Assembly (NCBI GenBank): GCA_937925775.1
Contig: CALAMM010000194.1
Location: forward strand, 1-17,996
From: an uncultured Fimbriimonadales bacterium
Lineage (GTDB): Bacteria > Armatimonadota > Fimbriimonadia > Fimbriimonadales > GBS-DC
Length of the DNA stretch: 17,996 bases
Direction: 5' to 3'
The notes beneath the pieces are model-generated. The model did not search any database. It was not told where the DNA came from and worked only from the letters and a program-made list of their open reading frames with translations. The position numbers and the translations under genes are program-made. Shown piece by piece: positions 7,229-13,487 of the stretch. Within the stretch, counting starts at the first letter, position 1. Every line of letters begins with the position of its first letter.

Positions 7229-7486
7229 TCAGTCCGCGACCTCGCCGAAGAAGGTTTCAATAGGGATCAGCCCCATCTGCGCCGCGCGCCGGAACGCTTT
7301 CACACGGTTGTTTACATTGAGCTTCTCGTAGATGTTGGCTAAGTGGAAGTCCACCGTGCGTTTGCTCACAAAGAGGGCGTCCGCTACTTCCTGCGAGGAG
7401 CGTCCCTGCGCGATGAGGCTCAGCACCTCGATCTCGCGCTTCGTCAGTCGTACCGGCTTGCGGTTCTGCCAGTTCCCTTGGCTCAT
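7229..7486 (-). CDS. Stand-alone LuxR/GerE-type HTH regulator
   Basis: The 85-residue protein is essentially only a LuxR-type DNA-binding domain: LTKREIEVLSLIAQGRSSQEVADALFVSKRTVDFHLANIYEKL (about 14-56), followed by VNNRVKAFRRAAQMGLI. The recognition helix SKRTVDFHLANI and the conserved TxREIEVL start are intact. No receiver or autoinducer-binding domain is present, so it is either controlled by its own abundance or by partner proteins. The ATG at 7486 is chosen because GAGGTGA lies 7 nt upstream; the frame stays open to 7540 but that part does not look like protein. Its promoter region, shared with the divergent glycosyltransferase, contains a palindrome at 7545-7561 that may be its operator or that of another regulator. 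Target genes are unknown. Confidence 0.85.
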   Translation of the reverse strand: MSQGNWQNRKPVRLTKREIEVLSLIAQGRSSQEVADALFVSKRTVDFHLANIYEKLNVNNRVKAFRRAAQMGLIPIETFFGEVAD

Positions 7487-7544
7487 CGTCGTATCACCTC
7501 GTTCCGTGAGATTTCGCCGCCCGCAAGGGTGGTATTCCATATCC

Positions 7545-7561
7545 CTGTGAAAATTTCACAG
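7545..7561. promoter_or_regulatory. Perfect palindromic operator-like site
   Basis: CTGTGAAA-A-TTTCACAG: 8-bp perfect inverted repeat about one central base, 58 bp upstream of the HTH start and 167 bp upstream of the glycosyltransferase. It contains TGTGA and TCACA half-sites like CRP/FNR-family sites, but the spacing is 5 bp rather than the usual 6 of E. coli CRP. Placement in a divergent promoter region and symmetry argue for a transcription factor site. The 242-bp region 7487-7728 shows no gene. Confidence 0.5.
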
Positions 7562-7716
7562 TCGCGCCTCCCGTGCATAGCCAATTTCGACAGCGTGGAC
7601 CGCGAATCTGTTCCTAATCGGACACTCTCGGAGCAAATTTCGTGCCCAATTCAGGGGTATATGTAGGGTTCGTTAGCAAGGACAGGGAGACCGCAGGGTG
7701 AATCGAGCAGAGCAGG

Positions 7717-7722
7717 TACTAT
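7717..7722 (+). promoter_or_regulatory. -10 box 6 nt upstream of the glycosyltransferase
   Basis: AGGTACTATCGAGCTATG: TACTAT ends 6 nt before the ATG at 7729 with no Shine-Dalgarno, matching the leaderless pattern of other genes here. A second GGGGTATATG (7654-7663) further upstream could be an alternative promoter. Confidence 0.5.
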
Positions 7723-7728
7723 CGAGCT

Positions 7729-8637
7729 ATGCCTGAAGTGAGCGTGCTGATTCCCAGCTACAATCACGCGCGGTTCCTGCCCGACGCGCTACAAAGCGTG
7801 TTCGAGCAGACTTATACCGACTACGAAATCGTGGTAGTGGACGACGGCAGCACGGACGGCTCGGTGGAACTTTTGCAGTCCTACGGCGAGCGCGTGCGGC
7901 TGTTTGTGCAGCCGAATCGTGGCACATACCCCACGCTGAACCGCTGTGTCGCCGAGTCGCGTGGGGAGTATCTGGCGATACTGAACTCAGACGATTTGTG
8001 GATGCCCACCAAGCTCGAAAAGCAAGTGGCGTTGCTCAAGGCGCACCCTGAGGTGGGGCTGGTACACACGGGGGGGTATTTCATCGACGGCGAGGGGCGC
8101 GTGTTGCCGGGCAATCCGCTGGGCTTCGAGTGGCCCCGCACACCGACGGGAAACATCATCGAGGCGCTGGTGCGCTGCAATAAGATTATCGCCTCGTCGG
8201 TGCTGATACGGCGCGAGTGCTTCGAGCGGCTGGGCGGGTTCCGAGAGGATTTGTTTGGGTCGGGCGACTGGGAGATGTGGTTCCGCGTGGCGCTGGAGTA
8301 CGATATCGGTTATATCGACGAGCCGCTAACGATGTACCGCGTGCATGGGGCGAACGCTTCGTTCCAGCATCGGCGCGTGTATGAAGATGATGTGAAGGTG
8401 CGCACGGAGACGATTCACGCCAATGAGTGGCGTTTGTGGCAGCGGGCGACCGATGTGGGGGCGATGCGCAAGGCGTTAGCGCATTCCTACGCCTGCTTGG
8501 GCACGGAGTACGCGCTGCTGGGCGAGCGCAAGCAGGCGCGGCGGGCGTACCTGCGCTCGCTGCAGCTCTACCCACTGCGTTTCAAGAGCCTGTTGCGGCT
8601 GGGACTGACCTTCCTGCCGATTAAGCCGCCGCTTTAG
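7729..8637 (+). CDS. Family 2 glycosyltransferase
   Basis: This 302-residue GT-A fold enzyme begins MPEVSVLIPSYNHARFLPDALQSV. It shows the nucleotide-binding VVVDDGSTDGS (D38, D39), the metal-binding LNSDDLW (D88, D89) and the later acceptor-side SGDWEMWFRVA (D180, E182), the typical GT2 catalytic set. The last 75 residues are helical and alanine/leucine-rich, possibly TPR-like, with no membrane segment, so it is likely cytosolic and transfers sugar from an NDP-sugar to an unknown acceptor such as an exopolysaccharide or glycoprotein. It is a single-gene unit: its promoter is divergent from the HTH gene, and its TAG overlaps the stop of the convergent coiled-coil gene by 4 bp. Confidence 0.9.
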   Translation: MPEVSVLIPSYNHARFLPDALQSVFEQTYTDYEIVVVDDGSTDGSVELLQSYGERVRLFVQPNRGTYPTLNRCVAESRGEYLAILNSDDLWMPTKLEKQVALLKAHPEVGLVHTGGYFIDGEGRVLPGNPLGFEWPRTPTGNIIEALVRCNKIIASSVLIRRECFERLGGFREDLFGSGDWEMWFRVALEYDIGYIDEPLTMYRVHGANASFQHRRVYEDDVKVRTETIHANEWRLWQRATDVGAMRKALAHSYACLGTEYALLGERKQARRAYLRSLQLYPLRFKSLLRLGLTFLPIKPPL

Positions 8638-9185
8638 CGGCGCGTGCCCACGCGCTGCTTGAGGTAATCCTCCAGGAGCACCTTGCCGTTTTGGACGGTG
8701 TTCATCACCTTTGCCAGCGCGCCCTCCAGCTGGGTCAACACCTCGTAAGCATATTCGTCCGCGCCCTGCCGAATCTGGTGCGCCTTCTCCCGTGCCGATT
8801 CGAGGATCTCCTGTGCCTGCATTTGTGCCAGTTGATAGACTTCGGTTTGGCTGAGCATGCGCTGTTGCTCTTGCTGGGCGCGTTCGAGGATTTGCTCAGC
8901 TTCGCGGCGCGCCTGCTCGATAATGCGCCGTGCCTCCTCATGCGCTTGCGCGAGGGTCATCTGCGCTTCGGTCTGCGCGCCCCCAAGCAGGCGGTCGCTC
9001 TCGCGCAGCACTCGCTCCGCCTTGTCGAGATCGCTGGGCAGGTTCGCCAGAATCTGCTGCACGCGATTATGACACTCGCCTTTATCTAAACCGATTACGA
9101 AGGGTCCAAAACTCCGCGCGTTCTCAAACGCCTGATCCAGCTCGCGCAACCATTTCCGTATCAGCATCCCATCCGTGTGTATCAT
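8634..9185 (-). CDS. Coiled-coil (DivIVA/ATP synthase b-like) protein
   Basis: The 183-residue protein has a short N-terminal part (MIHTDGMLIRKWLRELDQAF) with a conserved-looking GPFVIGLDKGECHNRVQQIL segment. A long charged coiled coil follows from about 60 to 150, rich in A/E/Q/R heptads (for example LAQAHEEARRIIEQARREAE), then a tail ending in VLLEDYLKQRVGTRR. It has no signal peptide or membrane segment. Such proteins are often annotated as ATPase or DivIVA-like and are found beside coaD in several phyla; no catalytic motif is visible, and the function is not established. The ATG at 9185 has GGAGG 9 nt upstream; a second ATG at 9167 lacks a good site. It follows coaD by 34 nt on the same strand, so it is presumably cotranscribed. 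Confidence 0.8.
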   Translation of the reverse strand: MIHTDGMLIRKWLRELDQAFENARSFGPFVIGLDKGECHNRVQQILANLPSDLDKAERVLRESDRLLGGAQTEAQMTLAQAHEEARRIIEQARREAEQILERAQQEQQRMLSQTEVYQLAQMQAQEILESAREKAHQIRQGADEYAYEVLTQLEGALAKVMNTVQNGKVLLEDYLKQRVGTRR

Positions 9186-9219
9186 AGCCCTGAGCCTCCG
9201 CGATAACCAGTGTTTTCGA

Positions 9220-9735
9220 CTACGGGGTGGGGGTTCCTGCCGTTGTGGAGGTGAATTTTACCCGCAGTTTGTGGGCGACATTCGGGGGCACAAGGTGGTC
9301 GACGGCGCCGCCCAATCGCGCCACCTCCTTCACGATAGAGGAGGACAGGAACGCATATTGCTGATGGGTCATCAGGAAGCAGGTGTCCACCTCTGGGGCG
9401 AGTTGGCGGTTCATGGTCGCCATCTGGAACTCGTACTCGAAGTCGGACACAGCGCGCAGCCCGCGCACGATAGCGCATGCGCCTACTTGCTGCGCAAAGC
9501 GTGCCAGCAAGCCATCCAGCGCGGCGACGCGCACATTGCCCAACGCCTTGCAACACTCCTGCAGCATCTCCACCCGCTCCTCAAGACTGAACAGCGGCTG
9601 CTTCTGCGAGTTGACAGCCACCGCCACGATTACCTCATCGAACAGCTGCGCCGCGCGCTGGATGATGTCCAGATGCCCCATCGTGGGCGGGTCAAAACTG
9701 CCTGGGTACACCGCCCTGCGTACCTGCTCGCCCAT
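9220..9735 (-). CDS. coaD: Phosphopantetheine adenylyltransferase
   Basis: CoaD transfers AMP to 4'-phosphopantetheine, the penultimate step of coenzyme A synthesis in the cytosol. The 171-residue protein, slightly longer than the usual ~160, starts MGEQVRRAVYPGSFDPPTMGH. It has the nucleotidyltransferase TxGH motif (T18-H21), the IVRGLRAVSDFEYEFQMATMNR substrate region, and the C-terminal SSSIVKEVA (ISSTxVR equivalent, 131-139). The extra length is a low-complexity tail ending in TSTTAGTPTP. The open frame extends far upstream to 10509, but that part is antisense to rimO. The start at 9735 is supported by protein homology and by a TACACT box 7 nt before the ATG. It diverges from rimO across only 69 bp. 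Confidence 0.96.
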   Translation of the reverse strand: MGEQVRRAVYPGSFDPPTMGHLDIIQRAAQLFDEVIVAVAVNSQKQPLFSLEERVEMLQECCKALGNVRVAALDGLLARFAQQVGACAIVRGLRAVSDFEYEFQMATMNRQLAPEVDTCFLMTHQQYAFLSSSIVKEVARLGGAVDHLVPPNVAHKLRVKFTSTTAGTPTP

Positions 9736-9742
9736 CGCAAGA

Positions 9743-9748
9743 AGTGTA
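9743..9748 (-). promoter_or_regulatory. -10 box 7 nt upstream of coaD
   Basis: Minus strand GGGGTACACTTCTTGCGATG: TACACT ends 7 nt before the ATG at 9735 and there is no Shine-Dalgarno sequence. It faces the rimO -10 box, with about 43 bp between the two hexamers. Confidence 0.65.
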
Positions 9749-9791
9749 CCCCACCCACGATAGGATGATGCGCTGCGCCCTTGTGAGGGGG

Positions 9792-9797
9792 TATACT
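9792..9797 (+). promoter_or_regulatory. -10 box 7 nt upstream of rimO
   Basis: GGGGGTATACTCCTCCTGATG has TATACT ending 7 nt before the ATG at 9805. The intervening CCTCCTG is pyrimidine-rich, the opposite of a Shine-Dalgarno, which supports leaderless initiation. Confidence 0.7.
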
Positions 9798-9804
9798 CCT
9801 CCTG

Positions 9805-11184
9805 ATGTCCACGACGGTGCGCCTCATCACGCTTGGCTGCGCGAAGAACGAGGTCGACTCCGAGGAGATTGCGGGCGTGCTCCAGCGCGCGGGCTATCAA
9901 CTCGACGCGCACACCGACACGCCTGATGTGGTGATTATCAACACCTGCGGGTTTTTGGAATCGGCGCAGCGCGAGGGGATGCAGGTCATTCGCGAGGCGC
10001 TCCAGCTCAAACGGCAAGGGAAGACCCAGCGCGTTATCGTGGCGGGATGTATGGTGCAGCGGCTCGGCGAATCGCTCCAGCAGCTGTTGCCTGAGGTGGA
10101 CGCCTGGGTGGGGGTGGGGCAGATGGCACGCTTTGCCGAGATTGTCGGCTCCGCCTGCGCCGCGCGCCAGCCAATCACCGACATCCAGCCCCCCCACCAC
10201 CGCTGGGCGGAGGTGACCACGCGCCTGCGCAGCCGCGCCCCTTGGACAGCGTACCTCAAAATCTCGGAAGGATGCGACCACCAATGCACTTTCTGCACCA
10301 TCCCCTCCTTTCGTGGCAGGCATGTGAGCAAGCCCATCGAGCGCGTCTTGGAGGAAGCACGCTGGCTCGCAGAAAACGGCGCAAAGGAGATTAACCTCAT
10401 CGCCCAAGATACCACCCAGTACGGCTATGACCTGTATAAAAAGTTCATGCTGCCCACGCTGTTGCGCGCGCTGCACGCGATTGAGGGCATCGAGTGGCTC
10501 CGCATTCACTACGCCTACCCCTCGCGTATCACGGACGAGTTAATCGAGACGATGGCAACGCTGCCCAAAGTGGCGAAGTACCTCGATGTGCCGTTGCAGC
10601 ACGCTGACGCGAAGATACTCCGCGCGATGCGTCGTCCGGGCGATGGCGAACGCTACTTGAAACTGATAGAGAAACTCCGCGCCGCTATGCCCGATATCGC
10701 GATTCGCACCACCTTTATCGTGGGCTTTCCGGGCGAGGGCGAGGCGGAGTTCCAGAACTTGCTGGCGTTTATGCAGGCGGCGCAGCTGGATCGGGTGGGC
10801 GCGTTTATCTATTCGCGTGAGAAAGGCACGCCCGCAGCCGAGATGCCCGACCAAGTGCCGTTCCGCGTCAAACGCGAGCGTTTCGACAGGCTCATGCGCT
10901 TCCAGCAGCCGATTTCCCTAAGGCGGAACCAGCAGCTGGTGGGGAGAACCCTGCGCGTGTTGATTGAGGGCTACAGCAAGGACGGCAAGTACGCCATCGG
11001 ACGCTCTCACCGCGACGCGCCTGATGTTGATGGGTTAGTCTATGTGAAGCGCTGCACCGCGCCACCGGGCGATTTCGTGGAGGTGGCGATTACCCAAGCG
11101 GCGGTGTACGATCTGTGGGGCGAGGTTCAGCAGGCTCCCCACCCCCAAGAGAGGTATACTTTTCAGTATGAACCACTGGAGTGA
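9805..11184 (+). CDS. rimO: Ribosomal protein S12 methylthiotransferase RimO
   Basis: RimO is a radical-SAM enzyme that adds a methylthio group to the conserved aspartate of ribosomal protein S12. The 459-residue protein has the three MTTase domains. The N-terminal UPF0004 domain carries C12 (TLGCAKN), C48 (NTCGF) and C82 (AGCMVQ) for the auxiliary iron-sulfur cluster. The radical-SAM core has CDHQCTFCTIPSFRGRH (C157, C161, C164). A C-terminal TRAM domain starts about 395. The LGCAKNxVDSE start and the radical-SAM PSFRGRHVSKP stretch favour RimO over the tRNA enzymes MiaB and MtaB. The ATG at 9805 follows a TATACT box by 7 nt. Its 3' end overlaps the translin gene by 17 nt and also carries that gene's apparent promoter. 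Confidence 0.95.
   Translation: MSTTVRLITLGCAKNEVDSEEIAGVLQRAGYQLDAHTDTPDVVIINTCGFLESAQREGMQVIREALQLKRQGKTQRVIVAGCMVQRLGESLQQLLPEVDAWVGVGQMARFAEIVGSACAARQPITDIQPPHHRWAEVTTRLRSRAPWTAYLKISEGCDHQCTFCTIPSFRGRHVSKPIERVLEEARWLAENGAKEINLIAQDTTQYGYDLYKKFMLPTLLRALHAIEGIEWLRIHYAYPSRITDELIETMATLPKVAKYLDVPLQHADAKILRAMRRPGDGERYLKLIEKLRAAMPDIAIRTTFIVGFPGEGEAEFQNLLAFMQAAQLDRVGAFIYSREKGTPAAEMPDQVPFRVKRERFDRLMRFQQPISLRRNQQLVGRTLRVLIEGYSKDGKYAIGRSHRDAPDVDGLVYVKRCTAPPGDFVEVAITQAAVYDLWGEVQQAPHPQERYTFQYEPLE
11155..11160 (+). promoter_or_regulatory. -10 box inside rimO, 7 nt upstream of the translin gene
   Basis: AGAGGTATACTTTTCAGTATG: TATACT ends 7 nt before the ATG at 11168. It is made of the codons for Tyr-Thr near the end of rimO (RYTFQYEPLE), so coding sequence and promoter coincide. 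No Shine-Dalgarno is seen. Confidence 0.6.
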
Positions 11185-11809
11185 GATAGCCGAGCAGCTG
11201 CGCCAGCAGATTGAGGCGCGTCATCAGGCGCGTGAGGCGGGGCTACAGGCATGTCGGAAGGCGACCCAGCTGTGTGCGCGGGCTATTCGGAGCCTACACC
11301 GCCACGAGTTTGAAACCTGTCGCGAGCTGCTGAAGGCGGCTCACAGCGAAATCAGCCACGCCCGCGAACAGCTGCGTCCCTATCCCAGCATCTATTACGC
11401 GGGTTTCCTGCACGATGCTGAGAAAGAGTATGTGGAGGGCGAGGCGCTCTATGCTATCGTGCTGGGCGACGCGCTCCCCGAGCCTGACGAGCTGGGCGTG
11501 GATGTCGCCGCCTACCTGAACGGCATCGCTGAAGCCGCCTCAGAGTGCCGACGCTATGTGCTGGACCTGCTTCGCGCAGGCGAACTCGTCCACGCGGAAA
11601 CCCTGCTCGGCGTGATGGACGAAATCTACGATGAACTGGTGACCTTCGACTATCCTGACGCGGTGACAGGGGGCTTGAGGCGCACCAGCGATGCCCTCCG
11701 CGCCGTCCTGGAGCGCACCCGCGCCGATCTCACGCTCACCGCCACCCAGAAAGCCCTCGAAAACACGCTCGCCAGCGTCCTTCAGGCACTCCAAGAAGCG
11801 AAACCCTAA
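11168..11809 (+). CDS. Translin-family (COG2178-like) RNA-binding protein
   Basis: The 213-residue, all-helical protein resembles the translin/TRAX family, known from eukaryotes (C3PO, a nuclease complex) and archaea (COG2178). Diagnostic stretches are LHDAEKEYVEGEALYAIV (81-98), DVAAYLNGIAEAASECRRYVLDLLRAGE (112-139) and YDELVTFDYPDAVTGGLRRTSDALRAVLERTRADL (154-188), which match the family's EYVEA, YLLG-D-GEL-R and GLRRKxDxxRxxVE patterns. E87 and E90 fall where TRAX has two catalytic glutamates; E122 stands where TRAX has an aspartate, and E126 matches the GEL glutamate. RNase activity is therefore possible but unproven. The ATG at 11168 overlaps rimO by 17 nt and has its own -10 box. A short gap leads to mqnP. 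Family assignment is from motif memory, not a search. Confidence 0.85.
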   Translation: MNHWSEIAEQLRQQIEARHQAREAGLQACRKATQLCARAIRSLHRHEFETCRELLKAAHSEISHAREQLRPYPSIYYAGFLHDAEKEYVEGEALYAIVLGDALPEPDELGVDVAAYLNGIAEAASECRRYVLDLLRAGELVHAETLLGVMDEIYDELVTFDYPDAVTGGLRRTSDALRAVLERTRADLTLTATQKALENTLASVLQALQEAKP

Positions 11810-11817
11810 GAATCAGG

Positions 11818-11823
11818 TACACT
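11818..11823 (+). promoter_or_regulatory. -10 box 10 nt upstream of mqnP
   Basis: CAGGTACACTTAACACACCC precedes the ATG at 11834. TACACT ends 10 nt upstream, the longest gap of the nine similar sites, and the spacer has no Shine-Dalgarno. It lies in the 24-nt gap after the translin gene, so mqnP-mqnA may be transcribed separately. Confidence 0.55.
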
Positions 11824-11833
11824 TAACACACCC

Positions 11834-12703
11834 ATGTCGAGCCTGCACCTTGCTGGGCGCAAGATTCGCATCTTTTTGGAGGCGATTAAGTTCGAGCATA
11901 CGATTTTCGCCCTGCCGTTTGCCCTGCTGAGTTTGCTGTATGCAGCGGAGGGGGTTCCCTCGGCGCGGGTGGTAGGCTGGATTCTGGTCGCGATGGTCTC
12001 CGCCCGCACCGCAGCGATGGCGTTCAACCGAATTGTGGATCGGGACATCGACGCGCTGAATCCGCGTACCCGTGCCCGCGCATTGCCTGCAGGCTTGCTG
12101 ACAGTACGCCAGATGGGCGGTGCGCTGGCTGTGTCGATCCTGCTTTTTCTGTACGCGGCGTGGCAGTTGAATTGGGTCTGCTTTGCGCTTGCGCCCGTCG
12201 CCTTAGCCGTGATTCTGGGCTACTCCTACTCCAAGCGGTTCACTCCGCTTTCGCACTACTGGCTGGGGTTATCGCTGGGGATTGCTCCAAGCGCGGTCTG
12301 GATTGCGGTTCGGGAGACGCTGGCGCCTGCGCCCCTGTGGCTTACATTGGGCGTGGCGCTGTGGGTGGCCGGGTTCGACATCCTCTATAGTTTGCAGGAC
12401 GAGGCGTTTGACCGTGCGCATGGGTTGCGGAGCCTGCCGCAGACGCTGGGCGCGGCGCGGGCAATCCTGATTTCGCGGGTCTCGCACGCGCTCTGCATCG
12501 TTGCGCTGGCGATTGGGGGTTTCACGCTGGGCGCAGGCGGGTGGTACTATGCGGGCGTCGTCTTCGCTGCGGCGATGCTCGCCTACGAGCAGTCGCTGGT
12601 GAAGCCGAACGACCTGAGCCGCTTGGATGTTGCCTTTTTCACGATGAACGGCTATGTGAGCATCGGGTTGTTTGGGTTCGCGCTGTTGGACAGGGTGTTC
12701 TAA
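11834..12703 (+). CDS. mqnP: UbiA-family prenyltransferase of the futalosine menaquinone pathway
   Basis: The 289-residue integral membrane enzyme has the two aspartate-rich motifs of UbiA prenyltransferases: NRIVDRDID (N65, D69, D73) and FDILYSLQDEAFDRAHG (D182, D189, D193), set among about eight or nine hydrophobic segments. Also present are SYSKRFTPLSHYWLG and GIAPSAVWIA. UbiA alone would be ambiguous between ubiquinone, menaquinone and haem O synthesis. The next gene, one nucleotide downstream, is mqnA of the futalosine pathway, so MqnP, which prenylates the 1,4-dihydroxy-6-naphthoate-derived ring, is the best call. The ATG at 11834 follows the TACACT box by 10 nt. The other futalosine genes (mqnB, C, D, E) are not in this window. 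Confidence 0.88.
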   Translation: MSSLHLAGRKIRIFLEAIKFEHTIFALPFALLSLLYAAEGVPSARVVGWILVAMVSARTAAMAFNRIVDRDIDALNPRTRARALPAGLLTVRQMGGALAVSILLFLYAAWQLNWVCFALAPVALAVILGYSYSKRFTPLSHYWLGLSLGIAPSAVWIAVRETLAPAPLWLTLGVALWVAGFDILYSLQDEAFDRAHGLRSLPQTLGAARAILISRVSHALCIVALAIGGFTLGAGGWYYAGVVFAAAMLAYEQSLVKPNDLSRLDVAFFTMNGYVSIGLFGFALLDRVF

Positions 12704-12704
12704 A

Positions 12705-13487
12705 ATGCGTTTTCGGGTCGGGAGTGTGCCCTATCTCAACGCCGCGCCCCTCACGCGCTGGCTGGAGCGCGAGGCGGGCGCACGCTACGCGGAGGTAATC
12801 TACGCGCCTCCATCGGAACTGGCGCGCCTGCTAAAGCATGCCGCGCTCGATGTCGCCCTCGTCTCGTCGGTGGAGCATTTTCGCCGTCCTGAAACGCGCT
12901 TCGTCGAGGGGCTGGCAATCGCTTCCCGCCGCGAGGTCTTGAGCGTGCGCCTGTTTTGCAAGCGTCCCGTGTCGGAGGTTCGCTCGGTCGCGCTGGACAC
13001 GAGTTCGCTTACTTCCGCCGCGCTGACGCGCATCTTGCTGGAGCGCGCGTACGGGGTTCAGCCCAACTATCTCGCTGCGGTGCCTGACCTGAAGGCGATG
13101 CTACGCCTTGCGGACGCCGCGTTGCTGATCGGCGATCTCGGTATGACGGCACATCATGAAGAAGCCACCGTGATTTTGGACCTCGGCTTGGCATGGTACG
13201 AGTGGACGGGACTGCCGTTTGTGTGGGCGATGTGGCTGATGAACCCCGACGCGCCCGCCGCCCAACTCACAGAACTGCTGCACACCAGCTACCAGTGGGG
13301 CAAGGCGCATTTGGAGCTGATTATCGATATGGAAGCGGCTCGCACGGGGATCCCGCGTGCGCTGTGCCGTCGCTACCTGCGCGAGGTGATGGTCTACGAA
13401 ATCGATGCCTCATTCCAGCAGGGGCTGGAGCGGTTTCGGGCAGAGTACCACCAGAGCTTGGGAGCCGAGGCGCTGCCAAGAGGCTAA
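12705..13487 (+). CDS. mqnA: Chorismate dehydratase (futalosine pathway)
   Basis: MqnA dehydrates chorismate to 3-[(1-carboxyvinyl)oxy]benzoate, the first step of menaquinone synthesis by the futalosine route. The 260-residue periplasmic-binding-protein-like fold is shown by the start MRFRVGSVPYLNAAPL, then DVALVSSVEH (with the Ser-Ser pair in the substrate-binding site), VALDTSSLTSAALTRILL, AALLIGDLGM and LDLGLAWYEWTGLPFVWAMW. The last is the strongest MqnA signature. There is no signal peptide, as expected. The ATG at 12705 is 1 nt after the mqnP stop, with CAGGGTG inside mqnP as a possible ribosome-binding site, so the two are coupled. Its TAA directly abuts the stop of the convergent ligase gene (13487/13488). 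Confidence 0.95.
   Translation: MRFRVGSVPYLNAAPLTRWLEREAGARYAEVIYAPPSELARLLKHAALDVALVSSVEHFRRPETRFVEGLAIASRREVLSVRLFCKRPVSEVRSVALDTSSLTSAALTRILLERAYGVQPNYLAAVPDLKAMLRLADAALLIGDLGMTAHHEEATVILDLGLAWYEWTGLPFVWAMWLMNPDAPAAQLTELLHTSYQWGKAHLELIIDMEAARTGIPRALCRRYLREVMVYEIDASFQQGLERFRAEYHQSLGAEALPRG

Noticed and set aside
7343..7666. 107-codon plus-strand frame across the LuxR-type HTH promoter region
   Set aside because: Begins antisense to the HTH gene, shows no domain, and crosses the palindrome and promoter area; best seen as a shadow frame.
9736..10509. Open frame continuing upstream of coaD to give a 429-residue protein
   Set aside because: It runs antisense through rimO, has no family resemblance upstream of the coaD start, and the coaD ATG has its own -10 box 7 nt away.
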